Source: Thermobifida halotolerans
GTDB lineage: Bacteria; Actinomycetota; Actinomycetes; Streptosporangiales; Streptosporangiaceae
Length of the DNA: 64,000 nt
NCBI RefSeq assembly: GCF_003574835.2
Contig: NZ_CP063196.1
Coordinates: 744,001-808,000 of the forward strand
Direction: 5' to 3'
Every line of letters begins with the position of its first letter. Within the stretch, counting starts at the first letter, position 1. The translations under genes were made by a program, and so were the position numbers. The notes under the pieces were generated by a model that saw only the letters and a list, made by a program, of their open reading frames with translations, ran no database searches and was not told where the DNA came from. This document shows positions 32,881 to 41,298 of this stretch, piece after piece.

Positions 32881-33248
32881 CGCTGCCCGGCGCGGACGAA
32901 CTGTTCTTCCGGCCCACCGCCGCGCCCCCCACAACCGGGCCGACACCGCCCCCGGCCGATTCCGGGACCGCGGGTCCGGAGCAGCCGAAACGGGGACGGG
33001 CCGCGGGCGCCCGGCGGCGCATCGCACCGCAGCCCAGCGGACGGCAACGCCACGACGAGAAGATCACCGTCTACGTCTCCGCGGCCGAACTGCTGGCCCT
33101 GGAGCAGACCCGGCTGGCCCTGCGCGCCGAGCACGGGCTCACCGCCGACCGCGGCCGGATCGTGCGCGAGGCCGTCGCGGTGCTGCTCGCCGACTTCGAG
33201 GAGCACGGCGAGAACAGCATGCTGGTGCAGCGGCTCAGCGAGAACTGA
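32853..33248 (+). CDS. Small basic protein with ribbon-helix-helix-like C-terminal half
   Basis: This 131-residue protein begins with a basic, Pro-rich segment (to about 65) and then reads EKITVYVSAAELLALEQTRLALR followed by GRIVREAVAVLLADFEEHG. A short beta strand followed by two helices is the layout of ribbon-helix-helix DNA-binding proteins, but no family can be named with certainty. GTG start; it overlaps the parA-like gene by 28 nt and is translationally coupled to it. ParA proteins often work with a small DNA-binding partner, so this is the natural candidate. Confidence 0.65.
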   Translation: MASRRSRRVTLPGADELFFRPTAAPPTTGPTPPPADSGTAGPEQPKRGRAAGARRRIAPQPSGRQRHDEKITVYVSAAELLALEQTRLALRAEHGLTADRGRIVREAVAVLLADFEEHGENSMLVQRLSEN

Positions 33249-33300
33249 CCCCGCCCGCCGTGCGAACGACCCACCGACCCACACCCGATCCGGCCCGCGC

Positions 33301-34125
33301 ATGACGACCCCCGAGACCCCCGAAGGGGGGTTCCTGGTCCACCTCGACAACTTCGAGGGCCCCTTCGACCTGCTGCTCGCGCTGATCGCCAAGCACAGAC
33401 TGGACATCACCGAAGTGGCGTTGTCGAGGGTCACCGACGAGTTCATCGCGCACATCAAGGCCTACGGGGACTCCTGGGACCTGGACCTGGCGAGCAACTT
33501 CCTGCTGGTGGCGGCCACGCTGCTGGACCTGAAGGCGGCGCGGCTGCTGCCGCGCGGAGAGGTGGAGGACGAGGCCGACCTCGCCCTGCTGGAGGCCCGC
33601 GACCTGCTGTTCGCCCGGCTGCTGCAGTACCGGGCCTACAAGGAGGTCGCCGCGTTGCTCTCCGCCGGGTTCGCCGCCCAGGGACGCTGCTTTGCGCGGG
33701 CGGTCCCGTTGGAGCCGCGCTTCGCCGCGCTACGCCCCGACGTGCTCCTCCGGCTCGGCCCGCGGGAGTTCGCCGCGCTGGCCGCCCGCACCCTCACCCC
33801 GCGTGAGCCGCCGAGCGTCCCGGTCGCCCACATCCACCAGCCCAAGACCTCCGTGGCCGAACAGGCGGTGCTGGTGGTGGCGGCGCTGCGCGAGCACGGC
33901 CGCCTCACCTTCGCCGAACTCACCCGCGAGTGCGCGGGTACCTTCGAGGTGGTGGCGCGGTTCCTGGCGCTGCTGGAGCTGTACCGCGCGGACACCGTCG
34001 GCTTCGACCAGCCCGAACCCCTGGGGGAGCTGCTGGTCACCTGGACCGGCAGCGGTGAGGGCGAGGTCACGGTGGTCGACGACTACGGCCGGACCGCAGA
34101 CCGCGACGACGAGGAGACGCAGTGA
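33301..34125 (+). CDS. scpA: Segregation and condensation protein A (kleisin)
   Basis: This 274-residue kleisin bridges the SMC heads and holds ScpB. The N-terminal motif FEGPFDLLLALIAKHRLDITEVAL and the C-terminal winged helix (TFAELTRECAGTFEVVARFLALLELYR) are clear. ATG 33301 lies 52 nt after the previous gene; there is no strong ribosome site. It overlaps scpB by 4 nt (GTGA). Confidence 0.93.
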   Translation: MTTPETPEGGFLVHLDNFEGPFDLLLALIAKHRLDITEVALSRVTDEFIAHIKAYGDSWDLDLASNFLLVAATLLDLKAARLLPRGEVEDEADLALLEARDLLFARLLQYRAYKEVAALLSAGFAAQGRCFARAVPLEPRFAALRPDVLLRLGPREFAALAARTLTPREPPSVPVAHIHQPKTSVAEQAVLVVAALREHGRLTFAELTRECAGTFEVVARFLALLELYRADTVGFDQPEPLGELLVTWTGSGEGEVTVVDDYGRTADRDDEETQ

Positions 34126-34703
34126 GCGACACCGCCGCCGACACCGATCCCGCCCGGCTGCGCCGGAACCTGGAGGCGGTGCTGATGGTCGTCGACCAGC
34201 CGGTCGCCGCCTACGACCTGGCGCGCGCCTTCGGGGTCGACGTCGACACGGTCACGCACCTGCTGCGCGAGACGGCCCGCGAGTACACCGAGCAGGGACG
34301 CGGATTCGACCTGCGCGAGGTCGCCGAGGGGTGGCGCTTCTACACCCGTCCCGAGTGCGCCGAGGCCGTCGAGCACTTTCTGCGCGACGGGCACGAGGTC
34401 AGGCTCACCCAGGCGGCGCTGGAGACGCTGGCGGTGGTCGCCTACCGCCAGCCCGTCTCACGGGGCAGGGTCTCGGCGGTACGCGGTGTGAACTGTGACG
34501 GAGTTATGCGTACCCTCGTATTGCGGGGGCTGATCGAAGAGGCCGGACAGGATCCGGAGTCGGGGGCGCTGCTGTACCGCACCACCGGCTACTTCCTGGA
34601 GCGGCTGGGGCTGCGCAGCCTGGACGAGCTGCCCGACCTCGCCCCCTTCCTACCCGACGACATCGAAGGTCTCGACGACACCGGTGAACAAACCACACGA
34701 TGA
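34122..34703 (+). CDS. scpB: Segregation and condensation protein B
   Basis: This 193-residue protein has two winged-helix domains; conserved blocks are EAVLMVVDQPV, FDLREVAEGWRFYTRPE, LTQAALETLAVVAYRQPVSRG and RGVNCDGVMRTLVLRGLIEEAG. It binds ScpA as a dimer in the SMC condensin complex. It starts at GTG in a GTGA overlap with scpA and overlaps rluB by 20 nt, so three genes are translationally coupled. Confidence 0.94.
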   Translation: MSDTAADTDPARLRRNLEAVLMVVDQPVAAYDLARAFGVDVDTVTHLLRETAREYTEQGRGFDLREVAEGWRFYTRPECAEAVEHFLRDGHEVRLTQAALETLAVVAYRQPVSRGRVSAVRGVNCDGVMRTLVLRGLIEEAGQDPESGALLYRTTGYFLERLGLRSLDELPDLAPFLPDDIEGLDDTGEQTTR

Positions 34704-36210
34704 TGACGGTCGCCGCCGCCGTGGCGGCGACAACGGACCGCGCGGTGAGCGCGGCCGGTCCACCCCGCGCGGTGCGCGCGGCGATTCCGACCACTCCGGC
34801 CGTCGCGGCGGCCGGGACCAGCGTGCCGAACGGTCCGACCGGGACTTCCGGGGTGGGCGGCGCGGTTCCCGTGACCGTGAGGAGTATGCCGACCGCGGTG
34901 AGCGGCGCGGCGGGCAGTACCGCCGGGAGGAGCGGGACGGGCGGTTCCGCGACCGTGACGAGCGGCCGCGTGCCGAACGGTCCGACCGGGACTTCCGGGG
35001 TGGGCGGCGCGGTTCCCGTGACCGTGAGGAGTATGCCGACCGCGGTGAGCGGCGCGGCGGGCAGTACCGCCGGGAGGAGCGGGACGGGCGGTTCCGCGAC
35101 CGTGACGAGCGGCCGCGTGCCGAACGGTCCGACCGGGAGTCCCGGGGTGGGCGGCGCGGTTCCCGTGACCGTGAGGAGTATGCCGACCGCGGTGAGCGGC
35201 GCGGCGGGCAGTACCGCCGGGAGGAGCGGGACGGGCGGTTCCGCGACCGTGACGAGCGGCCGCGTGCCGAACGGTCCGACCGGGAGTCCCGGAGTGGGCG
35301 GCGCGACACCCCCGGCTCCCGCGACCGCCGCACCGAACACCCCCGGCCCGCCACCCGCACCGGACGCGACTCCGAACGCGAGCTGTCGGCCCGGGCCAGA
35401 GCCCGTCTGCGGACCCTGCGCGCCGAGTACGACCCCGGTGACGACGACCCAGCCGACGACGAACGCGACACCTACGCCGACGTTCCCGGCGGTATCCGGC
35501 TGCAGAAGGCCCTCGCCCAGGCGGGAGTGGCCAGCCGCCGCGCCAGCGAGGAGCTGATCGCCACCGGACGGGTCACCGTCGACGGCCAGGTGGTCCGGCG
35601 GTTCGGCGCCCGCGTCGACCCGGAGAAGTCCGAGATCCGCGTCGACGGCATGCGCGTGGTCACCTCGACCGACCTGCGCTACTACGCGCTGAACAAGCCG
35701 CGCGGCGTCGTCAGCACCATGGACGACCCGCAGGGGCGGCCCACCCTCGCCGACTACGCCGGGCAGAGCGACGAGCGACTGTTCCACGTCGGCCGCCTCG
35801 ACACCGAGACCGAGGGCCTCATCCTGCTCACCAACGACGGCGAGCTGGCCAACCGGCTCACCCACCCCCGCTACAAGGTCGTCAAGACCTACATCGCGAA
35901 GGTGCCGGGGCCGGTGCCGCGCGAGGTCGTCAGGCGGGTCCGCGGGGGCGTGGAGCTCGACGACGGATTCGTCGAGGTCGACTCCTTCCGCGTGGTGGAC
36001 AACGTCGAACCCAAGGCGCTGGTCGAGATCCGGCTGCACGAGGGACGCAAGCACATCGTGCGGCGTCTCATGGAGGCCGTCGGCCACCCCGTGTCGGACC
36101 TCGCGCGCACCCAGATCGGACCGGTCGGACTCAACAACCTCAAGGTCGGTACGGTGAGGGCGCTGACCTCGAAGGAGATCAGCGAGCTCTACACTGCCGC
36201 AGGGATGTAG
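34684..36210 (+). CDS. rluB: Pseudouridine synthase RluB/RsuA family with a long Arg-rich repeat region
   Basis: This 508-residue protein modifies ribosomal RNA. Residues 1-265 are disordered and Arg/Glu/Asp/Gly-rich, with three copies of a 49-residue unit (48-194) and part of a fourth. Next come an S4 RNA-binding domain (270-315: GIRLQKALAQAGVASRRASEEL) and the synthase core with catalytic Asp 373 in GRLDTETEGLILLTNDGELA. The C-terminal block LHEGRKHIVRRLMEAVGHPV is also typical. The start is GTG 34684, overlapping scpB by 20 nt. Ordinary RluB proteins are about 240-300 residues. Confidence 0.92.
   Translation: MNKPHDDDGRRRRGGDNGPRGERGRSTPRGARGDSDHSGRRGGRDQRAERSDRDFRGGRRGSRDREEYADRGERRGGQYRREERDGRFRDRDERPRAERSDRDFRGGRRGSRDREEYADRGERRGGQYRREERDGRFRDRDERPRAERSDRESRGGRRGSRDREEYADRGERRGGQYRREERDGRFRDRDERPRAERSDRESRSGRRDTPGSRDRRTEHPRPATRTGRDSERELSARARARLRTLRAEYDPGDDDPADDERDTYADVPGGIRLQKALAQAGVASRRASEELIATGRVTVDGQVVRRFGARVDPEKSEIRVDGMRVVTSTDLRYYALNKPRGVVSTMDDPQGRPTLADYAGQSDERLFHVGRLDTETEGLILLTNDGELANRLTHPRYKVVKTYIAKVPGPVPREVVRRVRGGVELDDGFVEVDSFRVVDNVEPKALVEIRLHEGRKHIVRRLMEAVGHPVSDLARTQIGPVGLNNLKVGTVRALTSKEISELYTAAGM
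34825..35300 (+). repeat. Near-identical 147-bp tandem repeat inside rluB
   Basis: Units begin at 34825, 34972, 35119 and 35266 (the last only about 35 nt). The first three are almost base-identical and encode AERSDRDFRGG (or ESRGG in unit 3), REEYADRGERRGGQY and RDGRFRDRDERPR. The exact 49-codon length keeps the frame. Copy number may vary between strains. Confidence 0.95.
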
Positions 36211-36236
36211 CCCAAGGATTCGGGAGGACGAGAAAA

Positions 36237-36599
36237 GTGGCGGTACGAGCGATCCGCGGTGCGGTCCAGGTCGACGCGGACGAACGCGACCTCGTGTTGG
36301 AGGCCACCGCGGAGCTGGTCTCGGAGATCATGCGCCGGAACGAGCTGGGCACCGACGACTTCGTCAGCGTGCTGTTCACCGCCACCCCGGATCTGACCTC
36401 GGAGTTTCCGGCGCTGGCCGCGCGCAAGCTCGGGTTCACCGACGTCCCCCTGATGTGCGCGGCCGAGATCGCGGTACCGCATGCGCTGCCCCGCGTGGTC
36501 CGTCTCATGGCGCACGTCGAGACCGACCGTCCCCGCGCCGAGCTGCACCACGTCTACCTGCGCGGTGCCCAGGCCCTGCGGCTCGACATCGCGCAGTAG
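36237..36599 (+). CDS. aroH: Chorismate mutase, AroH class
   Basis: This 120-residue enzyme converts chorismate to prephenate; the length matches the trimeric AroH (Bacillus-type) fold. Visible elements are AVRAIRGAVQVDADERD at the N-terminus, ELGTDDFVSVLFTATPDLTSEFPALAARK and RVVRLMAHVETDRPRAELHHVYLRGA. The start is GTG 36237 with GGGAGGA 11 nt upstream. It is followed by tyrA, giving the step to 4-hydroxyphenylpyruvate or arogenate. Confidence 0.93.
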   Translation: MAVRAIRGAVQVDADERDLVLEATAELVSEIMRRNELGTDDFVSVLFTATPDLTSEFPALAARKLGFTDVPLMCAAEIAVPHALPRVVRLMAHVETDRPRAELHHVYLRGAQALRLDIAQ

Positions 36600-36603
36600 A
36601 CGG

Positions 36604-36627
36604 CGGTGCGGGGCGCGCCCCGCACCG
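36604..36627 (+). terminator. Hairpin after aroH
   Basis: A perfect 24-bp palindrome (CGGTGCGGGGCG and its complement) begins 5 nt after the aroH stop. tyrA may have its own promoter; TAGCCT lies at 36651-36656. Confidence 0.65.
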
Positions 36628-36700
36628 TCACGGGTCGCCGCCGGTTGCCCTAGCCTGGACGGCAACCGGATGCGGACAGCCGAAAGCGGGAGACGAGGAC

Positions 36701-37768
36701 ATGGTCGAAAGCGCGGTCGTGGTGGGGGCCGGGCTGATCGGAACGTCGATCGCGTTGGCGCTGGGGCGGCACGGCGTCGACGTGGCGTTGAGCGACCGCG
36801 ACCCGGCGGCGCTGCGCCTGGCCTGCGACCTGGGAGCCGGGCGCGCCCTGCCGGAGGCCCCCGCCGCTCCCGCCGACGTCGCGGTGATCGCGGTGCCGCC
36901 GAGCGTGGTCCCCGCCGCGTTGTACGACGCCCAGGACCGCGGCCTCGCCCACGTCTACACCGACGTGGCCAGCGTCAAGACCTCCGTGATCACCTGGGCG
37001 GAGGCGCTCGGCTGCGACCTGGCCAGCTACGTTCCCGGCCACCCCATGGGCGGACGGGAGAAGCAGGGGCCGGGCGCGGCGCGCGCCGACCTGTTCCTGG
37101 GGCGCTCCTGGGCGCTGTGCCCCACTGCCAAGACCGATCCCACCGCGGTGGAGACCGTCACCCGCCTCGCCGAACTGTGCGGAGCCGACCCGCTCCTCGT
37201 CGACGAGGCCGCGCACGACCGGGCGGTGGCGCTGGTCTCGCACGCCCCCCACGCCGTCTCGGCGGCGGTGGCCGCGCGGCTGCTCGACGGCGACGCGACC
37301 GCGCTCGCCCTGGCCGGGCAGGGCGTGCGCGACATGACCCGCATCGCCGGGGGAGACCCCGACCTGTGGGTGGAGATCCTGGGCCACAACGCCGGTCCCG
37401 TGGCCGCCGTCCTGGAGCGGGTCGCCGCCGACCTGTCCGCCGCGGCCGCCGCGCTGCGCTCCGCGTCCCCCGGCGGGGTCGGCGACCTGCTGGAGCGCGG
37501 CAGGGCCGGGCACGCGCGCATCCCCGGAAAGCACGGCGCCCACCGCACCCCCGACTACGCGGTGCTGTCGGTGGTCATCCCCGACGAACCCGGCGCCCTG
37601 GGGCGGTTGTTCGCCGCCGCGGCGGAGGCGGGCGTCAATGTCGAGGACGTGCGCATCGACCACTCCCCGGGACTGCCGCTGGGCGTGGCGCAGTTGTCGG
37701 TGGTGCCCGCGGCGCAGGAGCGCCTGGCCCGCGCCCTGACCGAGAGCGGCTGGTCGGTGCACACCTGA
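36701..37768 (+). CDS. tyrA: Prephenate dehydrogenase with C-terminal ACT domain
   Basis: This 355-residue enzyme oxidatively decarboxylates prephenate on the route to tyrosine. The NAD(P)-binding loop VVVGAGLIGTSIALALGRHG is at residues 5-24; catalytic-region motifs are VTDVASVK-like YTDVASVKTSVI and GHPMGGREKQGP. A C-terminal ACT domain (about 283-355: LSVVIPDEPGALGRLFAAAAEAGVNVEDVRI) points to feedback control by tyrosine or another amino acid. The ATG is preceded by GGGAGA. The gene is 101 nt after aroH. Confidence 0.92.
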   Translation: MVESAVVVGAGLIGTSIALALGRHGVDVALSDRDPAALRLACDLGAGRALPEAPAAPADVAVIAVPPSVVPAALYDAQDRGLAHVYTDVASVKTSVITWAEALGCDLASYVPGHPMGGREKQGPGAARADLFLGRSWALCPTAKTDPTAVETVTRLAELCGADPLLVDEAAHDRAVALVSHAPHAVSAAVAARLLDGDATALALAGQGVRDMTRIAGGDPDLWVEILGHNAGPVAAVLERVAADLSAAAAALRSASPGGVGDLLERGRAGHARIPGKHGAHRTPDYAVLSVVIPDEPGALGRLFAAAAEAGVNVEDVRIDHSPGLPLGVAQLSVVPAAQERLARALTESGWSVHT

Positions 37769-37860
37769 CCCGCCGAAGGGCCGGGGCCGTCGCGCGACGG
37801 TGGCGGAGACGGGCCCGGCGACCGGTAATCTGAACCGGAAAGACAACAAAGGCGGACGTT

Positions 37861-38580
37861 GTGCGAGAAGAGGTAGACGTGAACGGGCAGGGGCACGGCG
37901 GCGGACTCGTCATCGCCATCGACGGTCCTTCGGGGTCGGGCAAGTCCAGCACGGCCAAGGGCGTCGCCCGGGCACGTGACCTGAGGTACCTCGACACCGG
38001 CGCGATGTACCGCGCCATGACGTGGTGGATGCTGACCCACGGGATCGACGTCGCCGACGCCGGGGCGGTCGCCGAGGCCGCCGAGTGCCCGGTCATCACC
38101 ATGGGAACCGACCCCGACGCGCCCGCCGTCCGCGTCGACGGGGTGGACGTGGCCGGGGCGATCCGCACCGACGAGGTCACCTCCAACGTCAGCGCGGTCA
38201 GCGCCGTGCCCAGGGTGCGGGAACTGCTCGTGGCCCGTCAGCGCGAGATCATCGCCGAGGCGCGCGTCGCCTCTTCCGGCATCGTCGTGGAGGGGCGCGA
38301 CATCACCACCGTGGTGGCGCCCGACGCTCCGGTGAAGCTCTTCCTGACCGCCAGCGCCGAGGCCCGCGCGCAGCGGCGCAGCAGGGAGGTGCGGGCCGCC
38401 GACGTCGCGGCCACCCAGGCGGCCCTGGCCCGACGCGACCGGCTCGACTCCACCCGCTCGGTGTCCCCGCTGACGCAGACCGCAGACGCCACCGAGCTGG
38501 ACACCACCGGCCTGTCCCTGGACGAGGTCGTCGCGCTCGTCGTCAAACTCGCCGACGAGGCGCGGGCGTCGGCCGCCTGA
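37861..38580 (+). CDS. cmk: Cytidylate kinase
   Basis: This protein of up to 239 residues phosphorylates CMP and dCMP. The P-loop is [15 protein letters not shown] (about residues 20-34), followed by [16 protein letters not shown] and the conserved [32 protein letters not shown]. Start is uncertain: GTG 37861 or GTG 37879, the latter closer to the P-loop as in other family members. A -10-like TAATCT lies at 37826-37831, and a 14-bp palindrome CCGTCGCGCGACGG (37788-37801) is just after tyrA. It precedes der, a widespread pairing. Confidence 0.93.
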   Translation: MREEVDVNGQGHGGGLVIAIDGPSGSGKSSTAKGVARARDLRYLDTGAMYRAMTWWMLTHGIDVADAGAVAEAAECPVITMGTDPDAPAVRVDGVDVAGAIRTDEVTSNVSAVSAVPRVRELLVARQREIIAEARVASSGIVVEGRDITTVVAPDAPVKLFLTASAEARAQRRSREVRAADVAATQAALARRDRLDSTRSVSPLTQTADATELDTTGLSLDEVVALVVKLADEARASAA

Positions 38581-38693
38581 CAACATCCGTGGTCCCGCCG
38601 GGGCCGCGGCACCCGCGCCGCAGCGGCGCGGGCAACACGGTCCTCACGGCACGCATCCTGGGCGCGTGGGGACACCGCTACCGGGAGTGTGTG

Positions 38694-40088
38694 ATGAGTG
38701 ACATCGTCAATACGGCCACCAGTGACGAGGAGACCCCCGTCAAGCCTGTGGTGGCCGTGGTGGGACGCCCCAACGTGGGCAAGTCGTCCCTGGTCAACAG
38801 GATCATCGGCCGTCGTGAGGCGGTCGTGGAGGACGTTCCCGGGGTCACCCGCGACCGGGTGGCCTACGACGCCACCTGGCAGGGACGCGAGTTCACCCTG
38901 GTCGACACCGGAGGGTGGGAGACCACCGCCAGCGGTCTGGCCGCGATGGTGGCCCGCCAGGCCGAGTACGCGGCCGAGACCGCCGACGTGATCCTGTTCG
39001 TGGTGGACGCCACCGTCGGCATCACCGACGCCGACGAGGCCGTCACCCGCGTGCTGCGCGGCACCAGGCGGCCCGTGGTGCTGGCCGCGAACAAGGTGGA
39101 CGGGCCGATGAGCGAAGCCGACGCGCTGGAGCTGTGGAACCTGGGTGTGGGGGAGCCGTACCCGGTCAGCGCGCTGCACGGCCGCGGCACCGGGGACCTG
39201 CTGGACGCGGTGCTCGCGGCGATGCCCAAGGAGGCGCCCCGCGAGTCCGAACCCGTCGAGGGCGGGCCGCGCCGCGTGGCCTTGGTGGGGCGGCCCAACG
39301 TCGGCAAGTCCAGCCTGCTCAACCGGCTCGCCGGGGAGGAGCGGGTGGTGGTGGACGCGGTGGCGGGCACCACCCGCGACGCCGTCGACGAGCTCGTCGA
39401 GCTGGGCGGCAGGATCTGGAAGTTCATCGACACCGCCGGGATCCGGCGCAGGTTCCGCGCGCTGCAGGGCGCCGACTACTACGCCACGATGCGCACGAGC
39501 ACCGCGCTGGAGCGCGCCGAGGTCGCCGTCGTGCTGCTGGACGTCAGCGAGCCGCTGGCCGACCAGGACATCCGGATCGTGGAGCAGGTCGTCGACGCCG
39601 GGCGGGCGCTGGTGCTGGCGTTCAACAAGTGGGACCTGCTGGAGGAGGAGCGCCGCTACTACCTGGAGAAGGAGATCGACCGCCAGTTGGCGCGGGTCAG
39701 TTGGGCGCCGCGCGTCAACATCTCCGCGAAGACCGGGCGGAACGTCGAGAAGCTGGTTCCCGCCATCGAGCAGGGGCTGGCCGGTTGGGACACCCGCATT
39801 CCCACGGGACGCCTCAACGCCTGGTTCAAGGAACTGGTCGCGGCCACCCCGCCGCCCTCACGCGGCGGCAGGCAGCCCAAGATCCTGTTCGCCACCCAGG
39901 CCGACACCCGGCCGCCGCACATCGTGATGTTCACGACCGGGTTCCTGGGGGACAACTACCGCCGGTTCGTGGAGCGGAGGCTGCGTGAGGACTTCGGGTT
40001 CGAGGGCACGCCCGTCAAGGTGAGCATGCGCATCCGCGAGAAGAAGGGCGGGAAGGCCGCCCAGGGGGCGCGGGGCAGGCGGCGCTGA
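38694..40088 (+). CDS. der: Ribosome biogenesis GTPase Der (EngA)
   Basis: This 464-residue protein has two GTPase domains in tandem, each with a G1 motif GRPNVGKSS (about residues 24 and 202), switch motifs TRDRVAYD and [17 protein letters not shown], and base-recognition NKVDG and NKWD. A C-terminal KH-like domain (about 375-455) ends in a basic tail. It assists 50S subunit assembly. The ATG 38694 is preceded by GGGAG at 7 nt. It is 113 nt after cmk. Confidence 0.96.
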   Translation: MSDIVNTATSDEETPVKPVVAVVGRPNVGKSSLVNRIIGRREAVVEDVPGVTRDRVAYDATWQGREFTLVDTGGWETTASGLAAMVARQAEYAAETADVILFVVDATVGITDADEAVTRVLRGTRRPVVLAANKVDGPMSEADALELWNLGVGEPYPVSALHGRGTGDLLDAVLAAMPKEAPRESEPVEGGPRRVALVGRPNVGKSSLLNRLAGEERVVVDAVAGTTRDAVDELVELGGRIWKFIDTAGIRRRFRALQGADYYATMRTSTALERAEVAVVLLDVSEPLADQDIRIVEQVVDAGRALVLAFNKWDLLEEERRYYLEKEIDRQLARVSWAPRVNISAKTGRNVEKLVPAIEQGLAGWDTRIPTGRLNAWFKELVAATPPPSRGGRQPKILFATQADTRPPHIVMFTTGFLGDNYRRFVERRLREDFGFEGTPVKVSMRIREKKGGKAAQGARGRRR

Positions 40089-40104
40089 CGGCGCCGGTCG
40101 TGAC

Positions 40105-40140
40105 GGTGGCGGGTCCCGTCCTCCGACGGGGCCCGCCACC
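40105..40140. terminator. Bidirectional terminator between der and the DoxX gene
   Basis: GGTGGCGGGTCCCGTC and GACGGGGCCCGCCACC form a 16-bp stem (one G-T pair) with a CTCC loop between convergent genes. Confidence 0.8.
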
Positions 40141-40142
40141 GC

Positions 40143-40589
40143 TCAGACCGGGACCGCGGCGGCCACCGCCGCGGCGACGAACACCACCTGCAGGACCGTG
40201 CGCAGCGGCAGCGGGGTGACGGGGCGTCCGGCCAGGGTGAGGCCGCGGCGGGCGGCGGAGACGTTCGCGGGGAACATGGCGAGCATCAGCAGGGCCAGGC
40301 AGAGCGCGGCGTGGGGGGCGAGCGGGGGGAGGAGCAGGGCCGCGGCTCCGACGAGTTCCAGTACACCGGTGACGGTGACCAGCAGGGCGGGGCGGGGGAG
40401 GCGGGGCGGGACCATCGCGACGAGGTCGCCGCGCCGGGGTTGGACGAAGTGCGCGGTTGCGGTGACGACGAACATCAGTGCGAGGCCGCCGCGCAGCGCG
40501 GTCTGCCAGTGGTCGAGGGCGTCGACACCGGCGAGGCCGAGTAGGCGGAGCACGACGAATCCGCCGACCAGGGCGATGAGGGGCGCCAT
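40143..40589 (-). CDS. DoxX-family small membrane protein
   Basis: This 148-residue protein has four hydrophobic helices with the DoxX-like features GGLALMFVVTATAHFVQPRRGDLVAMVPPRLPRPALLVTVTGVLELVGAAALLLP. Family members are linked to membrane redox or thiol stress; no direct function is known. The ATG at 40589 has AGGAG about 6 nt upstream. It is divergent from a TetR regulator 102 nt away, with an inverted repeat between them, so it is the probable target. Confidence 0.8.
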   Translation of the reverse strand: MAPLIALVGGFVVLRLLGLAGVDALDHWQTALRGGLALMFVVTATAHFVQPRRGDLVAMVPPRLPRPALLVTVTGVLELVGAAALLLPPLAPHAALCLALLMLAMFPANVSAARRGLTLAGRPVTPLPLRTVLQVVFVAAAVAAAVPV

Positions 40590-40609
40590 GAGAACTCCTT
40601 TGTCTTGAC

Positions 40610-40645
40610 ATTGACAAGATCGCATCCGGAGAGAAACTTGTCAAT
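40610..40645. promoter_or_regulatory. Candidate TetR operator between the DoxX and tetR genes
   Basis: ATTGACAAG (40610-40618) and CTTGTCAAT (40637-40645) form a perfect 9-bp inverted repeat, 18 nt apart. A third related half-site TCTTGACA (40603-40610) overlaps the first, making the compact dyad CTTGACATTGACAAG. TTGACA may also be the -35 of one gene. Confidence 0.6.
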
Positions 40646-40691
40646 GGAAAGATGTGGTGCGGAGTCGTGACGCCCACCATGACGGAAGGAC

Positions 40692-41255
40692 GTGAGGGAC
40701 ATCGGAGCCCGCAGCTACCACCACGGGGACCTGAGGCGGACCGTGCTGAACGAGGCGGTCGCGGCGATCGCCGAATCGGGGCCGTCCGGCTGGAGCCTGC
40801 GCGAACTGGCCCGCCGCGCCGGGGTCTCCCACGCCGCGCCCGCCCACCACTTCGGCGACAGGACCGGACTGCTCACCGCGGTCGCCGCCGAGGGGTTCGA
40901 CCTGCTCGCCGAGGCGCTGAACGGCGCGGGCGACGACCTGCTCGACGTGGGCGTGGCCTACGTGCGCTTCGCCGCCACCCACCGGGCCCACTTCGAGGTG
41001 ATGTTCCGCCCCGGTCTGTACCGGGCCGACGACCCCGCGGTGACCGCAGCCCGGGCGCGGTCCCGTGACGTCCTCCACGGCAGGCTCCGGGCCCTGCCGG
41101 ATCGGCCCGCCGACGGGGACACCGCCGCCCTGGCCGCCTGGTCGATCGTGCACGGCTTCGCCGAGCTGTGGCTCAGCGGCGCCCTGCCCGACGACCTGGG
41201 AGCCGATCCCGCGGCGGCGGCCCGCCCCGTCATCTCGCTGCTGTTCGACCGGTGA
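40692..41255 (+). CDS. TetR/AcrR family regulator
   Basis: This 187-residue repressor has an N-terminal HTH with YHHGDLRRTVLNEAVAAIAESGPSGWSLRELARRAGVSHAAPAHHFGDRTGLLTAVAAEGF (residues about 9-66) and a helical ligand domain similar to TetR_C of the WHG type. It probably represses itself and the divergent DoxX gene. GTG start; no strong ribosome site. It is convergent with the oxidoreductase at 41299, with only 43 nt between. Confidence 0.88.
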   Translation: MRDIGARSYHHGDLRRTVLNEAVAAIAESGPSGWSLRELARRAGVSHAAPAHHFGDRTGLLTAVAAEGFDLLAEALNGAGDDLLDVGVAYVRFAATHRAHFEVMFRPGLYRADDPAVTAARARSRDVLHGRLRALPDRPADGDTAALAAWSIVHGFAELWLSGALPDDLGADPAAAARPVISLLFDR

Positions 41256-41298
41256 GCCGCCCGGCCGTGGAACGGATCCGGCCGGGCGGCCCGCGCGG

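Noticed and set aside
34825-35300. CRISPR-like direct repeats
   Set aside because: The repeats are 147 bp, contiguous, in frame and without spacers, so they are a coding tandem repeat.
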